From an uncultured Bradyrhizobium sp. (GTDB lineage: Bacteria; Pseudomonadota; Alphaproteobacteria; Rhizobiales; Xanthobacteraceae), in contig NZ_CANSMR010000023.1 of NCBI RefSeq assembly GCF_947648125.1, forward strand, positions 1 through 64,000: a stretch of 64,000 nucleotides of DNA, in the 5' to 3' direction. How positions within the stretch are numbered: the stretch's first letter is position 1; every line of letters begins with the position of its first letter. Under the pieces are notes generated by a model. The model was not told where the DNA came from, ran no database searches, and saw nothing but the letters and a program-made list of their open reading frames with translations. A program made the position numbers and the translations under genes. Positions 35,258 to 43,324 of the stretch are shown one piece after another.

Positions 35258-35639
35258 TGAAGATCGTCCCTTCCTTCTTGACCTTGACGTGCCCGCCGGG
35301 GCCGAGTTCTCCAGCGTGCGGCTCCGATGCGGCGTGGCGATACGTCATCGAGAACGCCACGTTGGGATCGTGGGCGCCGGGAAAGGCGAGTTGCACGACC
35401 TCTTCGAAGCTGACGACGTCGCCCTTCACGGTGCGCTTGCGCGCGTTCACGATGATCTCGGACTCGCGCGGATGGAGCGCTTCCTCGAGCTCATGTTCGG
35501 CATCGGCCAGCTCACGCTCGGCGCGCTGTTCTTGCTGGTGGGCCTCTTCGAGGTCCTGTTCGGCGTGGTGGATGTGATCCAGAGCACGTTCCACCGGATC
35601 ACCGTGCTCCGGCGGGGAAGAGGGGTCGTTGATTGTCAT
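35232..35639 (-). CDS. Multiubiquitin-family ubiquitin-like protein
   Basis: The 135-aa product starts at ATG 35639 after AGGTG. Residues about 15-65 are an acidic coiled-coil region (HHAEQDLEEAHQQEQRAERE). Residues about 68-135 are the multiubiquitin-type beta-grasp: EIIVNARKRTV, VSFEEVVQLAFP, FSMTYRHA, LGPGGHVKVKKEGTIFNVTK, ending AIRS. There is no terminal Gly-Gly; the end is Ser, so it may need processing or a non-canonical linkage. It is adjacent to the E1-like gene, which should activate it. Confidence 0.87.
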   Translation of the reverse strand: MTINDPSSPPEHGDPVERALDHIHHAEQDLEEAHQQEQRAERELADAEHELEEALHPRESEIIVNARKRTVKGDVVSFEEVVQLAFPGAHDPNVAFSMTYRHAASEPHAGELGPGGHVKVKKEGTIFNVTKAIRS

Positions 35640-35714
35640 ATCTGCACCTATTGGTTGGGTGAGCCTTGCGGCCCTCACCCCACTAATCGGTGCGGCAAAC
35701 CTCGACCGGTAATC

Positions 35715-38700
35715 TCATGCGAACTTTTTTTGGAATGAGCCGGCGGGCACCGGCCCACAAACGAAGAAGGCCGGGCAGTTCGGGCAGGTGAACAAGGAGA
35801 CGTTGGGGGCAAACGCGCCTTCGCGAACGCCGGAAAGGGCCTCTTCGAGATGTTTTCTCTTTGTTTTCAGAGACTTGTCCGTGAACGAGATGTCAGACGT
35901 CTCGCGGTCTGATAAGTGCAGCACCTGCACCTGAGTGCCAGGTGCGTTCTGCTGCACGGCGATGGCGAACGCCCCGGCTTCGATCTCCTTGACGTCGTCT
36001 TCCCGGTAATGGCCGGTTTGGATTCTCCGGAACAACTGTCTGCCGCCCTTCATGACGAGCACGTCGTCCGGCGTGACGACAATTTCGCCGGCGTCGATGG
36101 GAAATCGCAGCGGCACCGGCGCTGTCGCGGTGAGATCAGCGCGTTGGGTCAAAAAGTAGCCGATCATGTCCGACGCCATCGCGCGGAATTCCTGGACGTA
36201 ACCCTGTTCGGTCAACTTCCGCTCCGCGAAGGCCTGGTCAACCAGGCTCGCTACCTGGCCGGAGTCGAGAGCCGGGCCCTTCTGCGAGATGATCTCCTTG
36301 ATCACGGCGCGGACCGCGTCGTGTAACTGCAGGAATGGCGTCAGTGTCCGACGGCCACCGACGTTCAGGACATGCGTGTAGAAGAAGCGGCGCTGGCAAG
36401 ACTTGTAGAGACCGATCTGGAATCCGCTCACGCTTAAGGTCCCGTCAATCTCGATCGGGATCGGTTCCTTCTCCGGCGGCACGGGACAGTCCGCCAGGCC
36501 GTCCAAATGCCGCGCGGCGAGCCCGATGCGCTTCACGAATTCCGAAGGTTCGCGTCGGTATCCCCTCACATCCTGCGTCGCGGCGTAGATGAAGAGTCGA
36601 TCTTCGGCCCTCGACAAGGCCACATAGAAAAGACACTCCTGCTCCTCGACCTGCCCCGACCGGAAGACGTCGAGCGCTGTGCCGCTCGCCTCCTTGATCA
36701 TCCCGTCCGGTGGCAGACAGGGCGGAGCCGGTACTGTTCGCGGCAGAACGTTCACGTTCATGCCCGGCAGGTGGATGACGCGGAATTCCAGCCCCTTTGA
36801 TCCGTGGATAGTCATCAGACGCACCGCGTCGATGCCTTGCGCCGCCGCGGGTAGCTGGCGCAGATCCCGGTCGTCTCCCAGCCGGAGAAGTCTTCGGACG
36901 CGATCCAGGAGCCGCCGGACCGGCAGGCCTTGTGCTGCGGGCTGAACCCGCACGAAATTCATGAATTGCCAGATCGCGATCGCGGCCGAGCGGTCGGCGA
37001 CCGAGGTGGACGAGGCTAGGCGTGCGGCGATACGCGTTCGGTCCAAGAGCAGTCTGGCTAGAACGTCCCATGGACCGGATTTGCTTTCGAACCCCTTGAG
37101 CGCCGTCGTCAGTCTCGCGACCGCGTCGCGGCCCTGTGTTGACACGCTGCTCGAGATGACTGGATCTCGGAGACCCGCCAGCGGCTCCCACTTGTCCTCG
37201 CGCAGCGCGGCGAACAAAGCTGCGACGTCGGCCATGGCCATCTCGAACTCCGGCCAGCATCCGATGCGCAACAAGCCCATCGCCCGGCGGTCAATCAGGA
37301 GAGACAGGAAGGCCAGCAGGTCCTTCACTTCCGGACGCTCGAAGAGGCTTCCGAGGAATAACACCGGGATTCCGAGCCGCTCGAGCTCCCGGCCGGTCTC
37401 AGACAATTTCTCGTTGCCCGTGCACAAGACGGCCTGATCCCCGAAGGCATGACCGAGAGCCGCCATCTCGCGGATGGCGCCTGCTAGGGCCGCCGGCTGG
37501 TGGGCGGCGGTGGTAACGGTGAGGAATTCGGGCGCGGCGCCGATCGACTTGCGGGTCGCGTCCAGGGCACTGCCTTCGCCACCGGCGATCATCTGCCTCG
37601 CGAACGTCGAACAGACATTCACGATCTCCGGCGTGGACCGGTAGTTCTTCTTCAGCCGACCTCTTTTGCCGCCAGGAAAATCCTCGCGGCCGAAGCGCCG
37701 CATGTTGAAGGAAGACGCGCCCCGGAAGCGATAGATCGATTGTTTGGCATCGCCCACGACCCAAAGGTTGCGGCCGTCACCGCAAAGTGCCTTCAAAAGC
37801 AGAACGCTACTGCGGTTCACGTCTTGATACTCGTCGACCAGCACATGGTCGTACGCCTGTCGCAGATGCTCCCGGACGGCGGCGTTCTCTCGCAGGAGGC
37901 GGACCGGCAAAGAAACAAGGTCGCCGAAGTCCACGCATTGTGCACTCTGCTTCAGCCTCTCGTAGCAGCGATAGACCTCCGCGACCTCGAGCGTCTTGTC
38001 GGCCTCCTCCGCGCGAGCCGCGGGAACGCTGTCCCGCATCGCCCTTGCCAGGCGACCGTACTTTTCGGCATCGACCACCTCATCCTTGGCCCGCGAGATG
38101 GCAGCTAGAATGTCGGCGATCTTTTGCGTCGGATCGTACAGATTGCGGTAGTGCTGCAGCCCCAGCTTGGGAAACTCGTTCTCGATCAGCTCTACCGCTT
38201 CGGTCTTGTCCATGAGCCGAGGGTCGGGAGGCAGCCCAAGCTCCACGTGGAAGCGGCGGATGATGTCCAGGCCGAACGCGTGGAACGTACCGATCCACAT
38301 CGCCGAGGCTTCCACCGGACGCTTGCGCGCGAGTCTGCCGGCCATCTCGCCTGCGGCCTTGTTCGAGAACGTCAGGACGAGAATGCGGCGCGGGTCGACC
38401 CCGTCGGCCAGAAGCGACTCGATCCTGGCGGTCAGTGTCTGTGTCTTGCCGGTGCCCGGACCGGCCTCGAGCATGTAGGCGTCGCCACGATGCGCGGCGG
38501 CGTCCGCCTGCTCCTTGTTGAGGGGTCTGGCGGCTTCGTTCTTTTCCGCCGGAGGCGCGATCGCCGGCAGAAGGACCGCATCAAGGAGCTGCTGCGCCAC
38601 CACGTCGAAAGGCGCGCCCAGACGTGCCGCGATATCCGAAGCCGTCATTCCCCCGTCGACGTGGAGCTTTTTGGCGACCGGGCGGGGAAGGAGAAATTCC

Positions 38701-39110
38701 CGAGCGAACAGGTCCATCTGGACTTCGCGCCGCTGCCGCCGGCCGTAATCAACGACGCGATCGACGCCGGTCGGCGACGGCTCCGCGGGGCGCGTCGGAT
38801 CGATTTCGGGCGTGCCCTCTTCGTCGGTCGCGTCGCCGAGTTCTGCGTGCGCGACCTCGTGCATCACTAGGAAAGCTTGCTCGAATGGGCTTCCGGTATC
38901 TTCGTGCACGATCAGGCGATGCGCCGCAACGAGGGTCGCTCGGCTTCCATCGAGGACGGTAGCGCCCACGGATGTCGGTTCGACATCGAAGCCTCGCCGG
39001 TTGGCTTCCGCCACCGCGAAGTCGTAAGGGCGCCATGGATCGTTGCCGAGTTCCACGGCCCGCTTGTGAAGATCGGCCGCCCTCTGCCTTCCGAGTTCGA
39101 CCGCATCCAC
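35715..39110 (-). CDS. ImmA/IrrE peptidase-UvrD helicase-RecB-like fusion
   Basis: The 1131-aa product starts at GTG 39110 after GGAGGA. Residues about 1-170 hold an ImmA/IrrE zinc-peptidase domain (HEVAH at about 82-86). A UvrD SF1A helicase follows: EAGPGTGKTQT at about 212, VDEYQDVN, VGDAKQSIYRFRG, MTIHGSKGLEF, YVALSRAEDR. The C-terminal part resembles an AddB/RecB Fe-S nuclease domain: SCQRRFF early and a Cys cluster TCPNCPAFFVC near the end, but the nuclease D-x-K site reads RIQTG, so cutting is doubtful. The peptidase may cleave the neighbouring regulator. It is third in a six-gene operon. Confidence 0.9.
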   Translation of the reverse strand: MDAVELGRQRAADLHKRAVELGNDPWRPYDFAVAEANRRGFDVEPTSVGATVLDGSRATLVAAHRLIVHEDTGSPFEQAFLVMHEVAHAELGDATDEEGTPEIDPTRPAEPSPTGVDRVVDYGRRQRREVQMDLFAREFLLPRPVAKKLHVDGGMTASDIAARLGAPFDVVAQQLLDAVLLPAIAPPAEKNEAARPLNKEQADAAAHRGDAYMLEAGPGTGKTQTLTARIESLLADGVDPRRILVLTFSNKAAGEMAGRLARKRPVEASAMWIGTFHAFGLDIIRRFHVELGLPPDPRLMDKTEAVELIENEFPKLGLQHYRNLYDPTQKIADILAAISRAKDEVVDAEKYGRLARAMRDSVPAARAEEADKTLEVAEVYRCYERLKQSAQCVDFGDLVSLPVRLLRENAAVREHLRQAYDHVLVDEYQDVNRSSVLLLKALCGDGRNLWVVGDAKQSIYRFRGASSFNMRRFGREDFPGGKRGRLKKNYRSTPEIVNVCSTFARQMIAGGEGSALDATRKSIGAAPEFLTVTTAAHQPAALAGAIREMAALGHAFGDQAVLCTGNEKLSETGRELERLGIPVLFLGSLFERPEVKDLLAFLSLLIDRRAMGLLRIGCWPEFEMAMADVAALFAALREDKWEPLAGLRDPVISSSVSTQGRDAVARLTTALKGFESKSGPWDVLARLLLDRTRIAARLASSTSVADRSAAIAIWQFMNFVRVQPAAQGLPVRRLLDRVRRLLRLGDDRDLRQLPAAAQGIDAVRLMTIHGSKGLEFRVIHLPGMNVNVLPRTVPAPPCLPPDGMIKEASGTALDVFRSGQVEEQECLFYVALSRAEDRLFIYAATQDVRGYRREPSEFVKRIGLAARHLDGLADCPVPPEKEPIPIEIDGTLSVSGFQIGLYKSCQRRFFYTHVLNVGGRRTLTPFLQLHDAVRAVIKEIISQKGPALDSGQVASLVDQAFAERKLTEQGYVQEFRAMASDMIGYFLTQRADLTATAPVPLRFPIDAGEIVVTPDDVLVMKGGRQLFRRIQTGHYREDDVKEIEAGAFAIAVQQNAPGTQVQVLHLSDRETSDISFTDKSLKTKRKHLEEALSGVREGAFAPNVSLFTCPNCPAFFVCGPVPAGSFQKKFA

Positions 39111-39112
39111 GT

Positions 39113-39670
39113 TCAGTCTTCCTCCGAAACGAGATCGGAGATGACATCCTCCGAAACCTTGGCCTCGCGTAGAGCTTGCTCGAGACTGACCTTCTCGTCG
39201 GTCGAGGGGCGGCCATCCGCCTTGTAACTCCGCGAAGCGGCCATCTGCGGCCCCGAAAGTGCTTGAACGAGGCCGTCGACGGTCGCGTCGAACAGAAGCG
39301 CCAATCGCCGACGGGTGCGCGACGAAATCGTCTCGATTGCGACCTTGCACTCGAGAATCGCCGTGATGATCTGGCGCGGTACGCGAAGCTCCTTCGCGGC
39401 CGCGCGCTGTTGCTCAACCGTTGGGGTCGCAAAAGGGGCGGACGTCGGATCTCCGGAATACCTGCGCACGGCTTCGTCGATCCAGGCAATCTCCCGTTTG
39501 GAGAGAGGTTCGTCTTGCCCGATCTCGCGGGACAACTCGCGCGAAAGGTCGACGAGCGCCTCCGCGTACTGAGGATAATCCTTCAGATACCTCTTGAAGG
39601 TAGCGGCGTCGTGGCTTGGCTCGGCGGCGAAGGCATCGAGCACGTCTTCTTCGCGTGGAACGGATTTCAT
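39113..39670 (-). CDS. Regulatory protein coupled to sigma-like factor
   Basis: The 185-aa product starts at ATG 39670 after AAGGAGA, overlapping the sigma-like gene stop (ATGA). The N-terminal half (EDVLDAFAAEPSHDAATFKRYLKDYP; ALVDLSRELSREIG) resembles anti-sigma or helix-turn-helix partner proteins; the middle holds VPRQIITAILECKVAIETIS. I recognise no named family. It lies directly before the ImmA/IrrE fusion, so it is a good candidate substrate for that peptidase, as CI-like repressors are for ImmA. Confidence 0.7.
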   Translation of the reverse strand: MKSVPREEDVLDAFAAEPSHDAATFKRYLKDYPQYAEALVDLSRELSREIGQDEPLSKREIAWIDEAVRRYSGDPTSAPFATPTVEQQRAAAKELRVPRQIITAILECKVAIETISSRTRRRLALLFDATVDGLVQALSGPQMAASRSYKADGRPSTDEKVSLEQALREAKVSEDVISDLVSEED

Positions 39671-40461
39671 CTCTGATCTCCTTCCAGGATGCGTCTCAAA
39701 ACGGCGTATGCCTTGTCCCGGTTGAGCCTGATCGTCTTTTCGACCTTGCCCAGCGTCTTCGAGATGGTCACGGCGTACTGGTCGCTGGTCGAATCGATGG
39801 GGACTTCCTTTCGGAGCATTTGGACGATCCTCTGCTGTAGGGGTGGCAGAGTATCAATCGCACTGTCCAGTCTCGACCGGTAATCTCGGTCCTCGATTTT
39901 CCCGGTTTCGAACGGATTATAGTTCCCTATCGCCTTGACCACGTCGTTGGATAGTTCGCCAGTCTCTTCGTCATGGAGGGAGGCTTCCCGCTTCTGCTGG
40001 CGTCCGACCTTCCTCAGCGCATCGGTGCGGAGCCTGGCAATCCCCTTGTCGAATCGGATCTCGAAGAAGTCGAGCTGCTCCGAATACACGTTCCGGTCGG
40101 AGCAGATGAGCACGTTGAGACGATGCAGGACGAGATCGTTGGCTTCGGCCCGGCTCGACGAGACATGTTGTTCGCTTCCCGACCGGGGCAGACGGCGCGT
40201 CGCACGTTCGAGCAGAATGCCGTATAGGGCGGAGAACCGGGCTTGGCTGTTGTCCCGGTGGCTGGCTCGCAAGTAATGCAGAACGCACTCGCTGCGCACG
40301 TAGTCCAGGTCCGACTCGTCCGTGATCCGGCACCTCCGCAGAAGCTCGTCGCGCGACACCTGCTCCAGGGCAGTTAATTGTGCCTGCACCTCCGCGGGAC
40401 GATGATATGGCGATCCGTCGAGTGATTGTTTTCGGAGCGGGGACGGCAAATTGGCCTTCAA
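39667..40461 (-). CDS. Sigma-70-like RNA polymerase factor
   Basis: The 264-aa product carries a sigma-70 region-4 pattern near its end: LDSAIDTLPPLQQRIVQMLR, then TISKTLGKVEKTIRLNRDKAYAVLR as the recognition helix. The N-terminal half resembles region 2 only weakly (LDFFEIRFDKGIARLRTDALRK). The start is uncertain: TTG 40461 is used, with no ribosome site; GTG codons downstream are possible. It is the first gene of the Ubl operon and could turn it on. Whether it is a true sigma factor or a relative that lost function cannot be decided here. Confidence 0.75.
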   Translation of the reverse strand: MKANLPSPLRKQSLDGSPYHRPAEVQAQLTALEQVSRDELLRRCRITDESDLDYVRSECVLHYLRASHRDNSQARFSALYGILLERATRRLPRSGSEQHVSSSRAEANDLVLHRLNVLICSDRNVYSEQLDFFEIRFDKGIARLRTDALRKVGRQQKREASLHDEETGELSNDVVKAIGNYNPFETGKIEDRDYRSRLDSAIDTLPPLQQRIVQMLRKEVPIDSTSDQYAVTISKTLGKVEKTIRLNRDKAYAVLRRILEGDQR

Positions 40462-40519
40462 ATAGTTGAAAAAAAGTGATTCCGCAACCTAAGGGAAGGA
40501 TTCGATCTTGGGAACCTAA

Positions 40520-40780
40520 ACTTTAGACGGCCGCTTTCGGCGCTCGTCTGAGATCTATGCTGGCAGCGACCCGTTCGCAAAGCGAGAGATATTATTGGCA
40601 GCGAGCGCGTGCGACGCGACGGACTGGCTTCGCGAATTCAAGGAAGACTTCGAAGGCATGGATGCCTAGCAGAAACGCGCTTTCCTATTTTGCGCCCGAT
40701 CATTTCCTGCCGACGAGCGCAAGTTCTTTATCAACAGGTGGAACTACCCACGCCCGTTTGACGCCATCGTAGCGAAGTGA
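40520..40780 (+). pseudogene. C-terminal remnant of a reverse-transcriptase-like gene
   Basis: In one plus-strand frame the sequence reads SEIYAGSDPFAKREILLAA, then DATDWLREFKEDFEGMDA, a TAG at 40667-40669, then QKRAFLFCARSFPADERKFF and a TGA at 40778. This looks like the C-terminal tail of bacterial reverse transcriptases (defence RTs), where the TAG stands at the place of a conserved Trp (TGG to TAG). A TAA just upstream (40517) ends the frame, so no polymerase domain remains. It sits between the Ubl operon and the integrase. Family call is from memory of tail motifs. Confidence 0.5.
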
Positions 40781-40855
40781 GCAAAGAAGGGTCCCTAGAC
40801 CGGGGAGAATTGTCCGCGTTCAAGCGATTCTGCGAGGAAGGGCTTCCACTTCCTG

Positions 40856-42424
40856 TTACGCTCCTAGATCATATTTTGGGATCTTCATGATCTCGCGATA
40901 GGCAGTCTCGATCCAGGCATCGCCGTAGTCGGACGCGACTTTGTCACCGGCGTGGCCCTGGATGATGTTCTGGACATCGATGTGCATGTCCACATGGCGC
41001 GCGAGCGACGAGAAGCGGTGCCGCCAACCGTGGTTGGGAGCTACCTTCTTATCGGTGACGCCCACCTCCTCGCTCCTGATCCACTCGCCGAGGCGTTCGC
41101 CGGTCTTCCGGAAATGCTTGCCAGCATCCCTGCCTCCACGAGAACGACCGGGATCGTAGAAGAGCGGCTTCCCTTTGCGGGAATCCTTGTATGCGAGCAG
41201 CCCTTCTTTGATGAGATGGTCATGCAGCGGCACTTCGCGATACTCACCCATCTTTGCCGCGTCGGCGTCGATCCGGATGTAACGGATACCCTTCTTGGTC
41301 TGGAAGTCGGAAGGCAGCAACTGGGTGATCTCGTTCACGCGGGCGCCCGTATAGGCGCAGATCCATGGCACCCAGCGTCTTGCCTTTGCATGCTCCTCAG
41401 ACATGTTGGAGGGTGCCGGCGCCAACGTCGCCTGGAGAATCAGCAACGCTTCTTCTTCGGTAAAGCCTTTCTCACGCTGCTTTACCTTCTTTCTCACTCT
41501 GACCGTGACTTCCTTCGCCACGTTCTGCGACAACTTCCTCTGCTGCTTCGCATACTTAAGCGTGGCTTTGACAGCCGCGAGATACGAATTCTTGATTGTC
41601 CTGGGGTCGAGCGTCTCCTCGGGCTTTTTTGCCTCCCTGTCCTTCTTCGATTGCTTTTTCTTCGTTATGAGCAGCTTGTCCTTCCAAGCGATCAGGTCAT
41701 CTTCCGTCAGACGTGCGAGATCGTCATGGCCTACGAAGGTCGTCAACGACTTGATCTTCGCGCTCCATGACCGTCGGGTCTTGTCGTCGATCTGAGCCTC
41801 GTCCGCGTAGCGATCGAACATGTCCATGGCGCCGACCTTGCCATCGCTAACGAGGACCTCCGGCTTGGCAAAGTCGTCGGCCTTGGGATCCTCCTTCCAA
41901 TCCTTCGAGGCATTGCGCCGAAGCTGCTCGGCCGCAAGGTGCTTGGCGTGTACGAACTCGTCGATGAACTGATTGAAGGTGTCGCCGACGAGATGGTAAC
42001 CCTTACGATCAAGGAAGGATCGGGCTTCTGCTCCGAACGAGAACCGCATGTGGCTGCGCCCCGGAAACCGCCGCGCAATCTTCTCGCGGTCCCGCTTGAG
42101 CATCAGCTCCCAGTCGAACGGCGAGCCCGGATTGTCGCGATGCTTCGCGACCATCTCCCTGTAGAACTCGCCCGACAATGCTGAGAGTTGGCGTTGCGAG
42201 AGCTGCACGGACTGGCGCCCGTGCAGATGCTCATGCCACATCCGCTCGAGCTTGGCGGTCTCCTCCACGAAGCGAAGCCCCGCCAGTTCCGGATCGGCCG
42301 TACCAAGCGAGAACTTGATCTCGCGTTTGCCCATGAAACCAACCAGCCGCGCAGGAACGCGTCGCCTGAACCAGAAATTGTCGCTGCGTGGGTTTTTCCA
42401 AGGTTTCGTCATTTTGAACGCCAT
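40856..42424 (-). CDS. Tyrosine recombinase (island integrase)
   Basis: The 522-aa product is a phage-type integrase. It has an N-terminal DNA-binding part (FWFRRRVPARL), a SAM-like core-binding domain (about 190-300), and a catalytic domain with Arg in YTGARVNEI, HxxR in NHGWRHRF, His in QGHAGDK and a likely nucleophile Tyr in SDYGDAW at about residue 500. Start ATG 42424 sits 88 bases from the 3' end of tRNA-Ser, the usual arrangement for site-specific islands. It should excise and insert the island at that tRNA. Confidence 0.93.
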   Translation of the reverse strand: MAFKMTKPWKNPRSDNFWFRRRVPARLVGFMGKREIKFSLGTADPELAGLRFVEETAKLERMWHEHLHGRQSVQLSQRQLSALSGEFYREMVAKHRDNPGSPFDWELMLKRDREKIARRFPGRSHMRFSFGAEARSFLDRKGYHLVGDTFNQFIDEFVHAKHLAAEQLRRNASKDWKEDPKADDFAKPEVLVSDGKVGAMDMFDRYADEAQIDDKTRRSWSAKIKSLTTFVGHDDLARLTEDDLIAWKDKLLITKKKQSKKDREAKKPEETLDPRTIKNSYLAAVKATLKYAKQQRKLSQNVAKEVTVRVRKKVKQREKGFTEEEALLILQATLAPAPSNMSEEHAKARRWVPWICAYTGARVNEITQLLPSDFQTKKGIRYIRIDADAAKMGEYREVPLHDHLIKEGLLAYKDSRKGKPLFYDPGRSRGGRDAGKHFRKTGERLGEWIRSEEVGVTDKKVAPNHGWRHRFSSLARHVDMHIDVQNIIQGHAGDKVASDYGDAWIETAYREIMKIPKYDLGA

Positions 42425-42512
42425 CGTGGTCCACCTTTGTGTACCACCGGGCGTTTGCAGAAAGCCTTATTCTACCGATCGAATTTGAATTATTGGCGTT
42501 TTTGGGAGGGAC

Positions 42513-42602
42513 TGGCGGAGAGAGTGGGATTCGAACCCACGGTACGGTTTCCCGCACACACGCTTTCCAAGCGTGCGCCTTAAGCCACTCGGCCATCTCT
42601 CC
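42513..42602 (-). tRNA. tRNA-Ser (anticodon GGA)
   Basis: The minus strand begins GGAGAGATGGCCGAGTGG and pairs its 3' TCTCTCC, followed by discriminator G and an encoded CCA. The anticodon loop CTTGGAAAG gives anticodon GGA. A long variable arm and T-loop GGTTCGAATCC are present. The integrase gene lies on its 3' side, so its 3' half is the likely attachment site. Confidence 0.97.
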
Positions 42603-43324
42603 GGGAGGCCTCTCTTGAAGGGCTGAGGCGGATTTTGCAAGGGCCGCGCGGCCGGGGCGCGAAATTTCCCCAATGGATTGAAAATATTGGGTAAATTGGC
42701 GGCGACATCAACTGCGCCTTGCGGCCTCGGTTGCCGCCGTGCGCGATTCTGGCCGCTGGCCGGTCAAAGAACCGCGCAAATCAGGCCATGCAATCGGTCG
42801 GCCGTTCCTCGTCACGCCCAGGTGCGTAATTGCATACCCCGGCGCATGCGGCTTCACCCCCGAGCTTTCCACCTTTGCTCGGGGGCCCATGGGTGCGATC
42901 GGCACCCGGCTTTCCCTGCGTCCTCTGTTCAAGAGAGGGCGAAGCAAGATGCAAGACTGGGACAATCATGTCGCGAGAATGCGAATGCATGGCCTCCCGA
43001 CCGTGCCACAACTTCGGTGTCGTCCTGGCGAAAGCCAGGAGCCATAACCACAGACGGTTATCTTGAAAGACGGTGGAACGACGAGTCCCGTTCACGACAC
43101 AGGCCGCGGAGTATGGGTCCCTGCTTTCGCAGGGACGACGCCCGGAAGAAGCCGCGACATCTCAAGAACAGGCGTCTCTGGAATACTGGATCACCCGCAT
43201 GCGCATGCGCGGGTGATGACACCGAAGATGCTGTTTGACATTTTGAATCGGAAGACACGATACACGACGATGGGCCAGCGCTGGTGTGCCCATCCTCGCT
43301 GTACGCTGGCGAGCCCGTGCTCGC
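42603..43324. other. Intergenic region with REP-like element
   Basis: About 720 bases lie between the tRNA and otsA. I see no gene. It holds a REP-like inverted repeat (43018-43140) and a scrambled GC-rich stretch at 42840-42960 that looks like decayed repeat. Confidence 0.5.
43018..43140. repeat. REP-like inverted element, copy 1
   Basis: Left end GTCGTCCTGGCGAAAGCCAG at 43019 and right end CTTTCGCAGGGACGAC to 43139 form opposed imperfect copies with the shared flank CCATA/TATGG. Two similar elements occur at 47513 and 62808. Confidence 0.7.
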
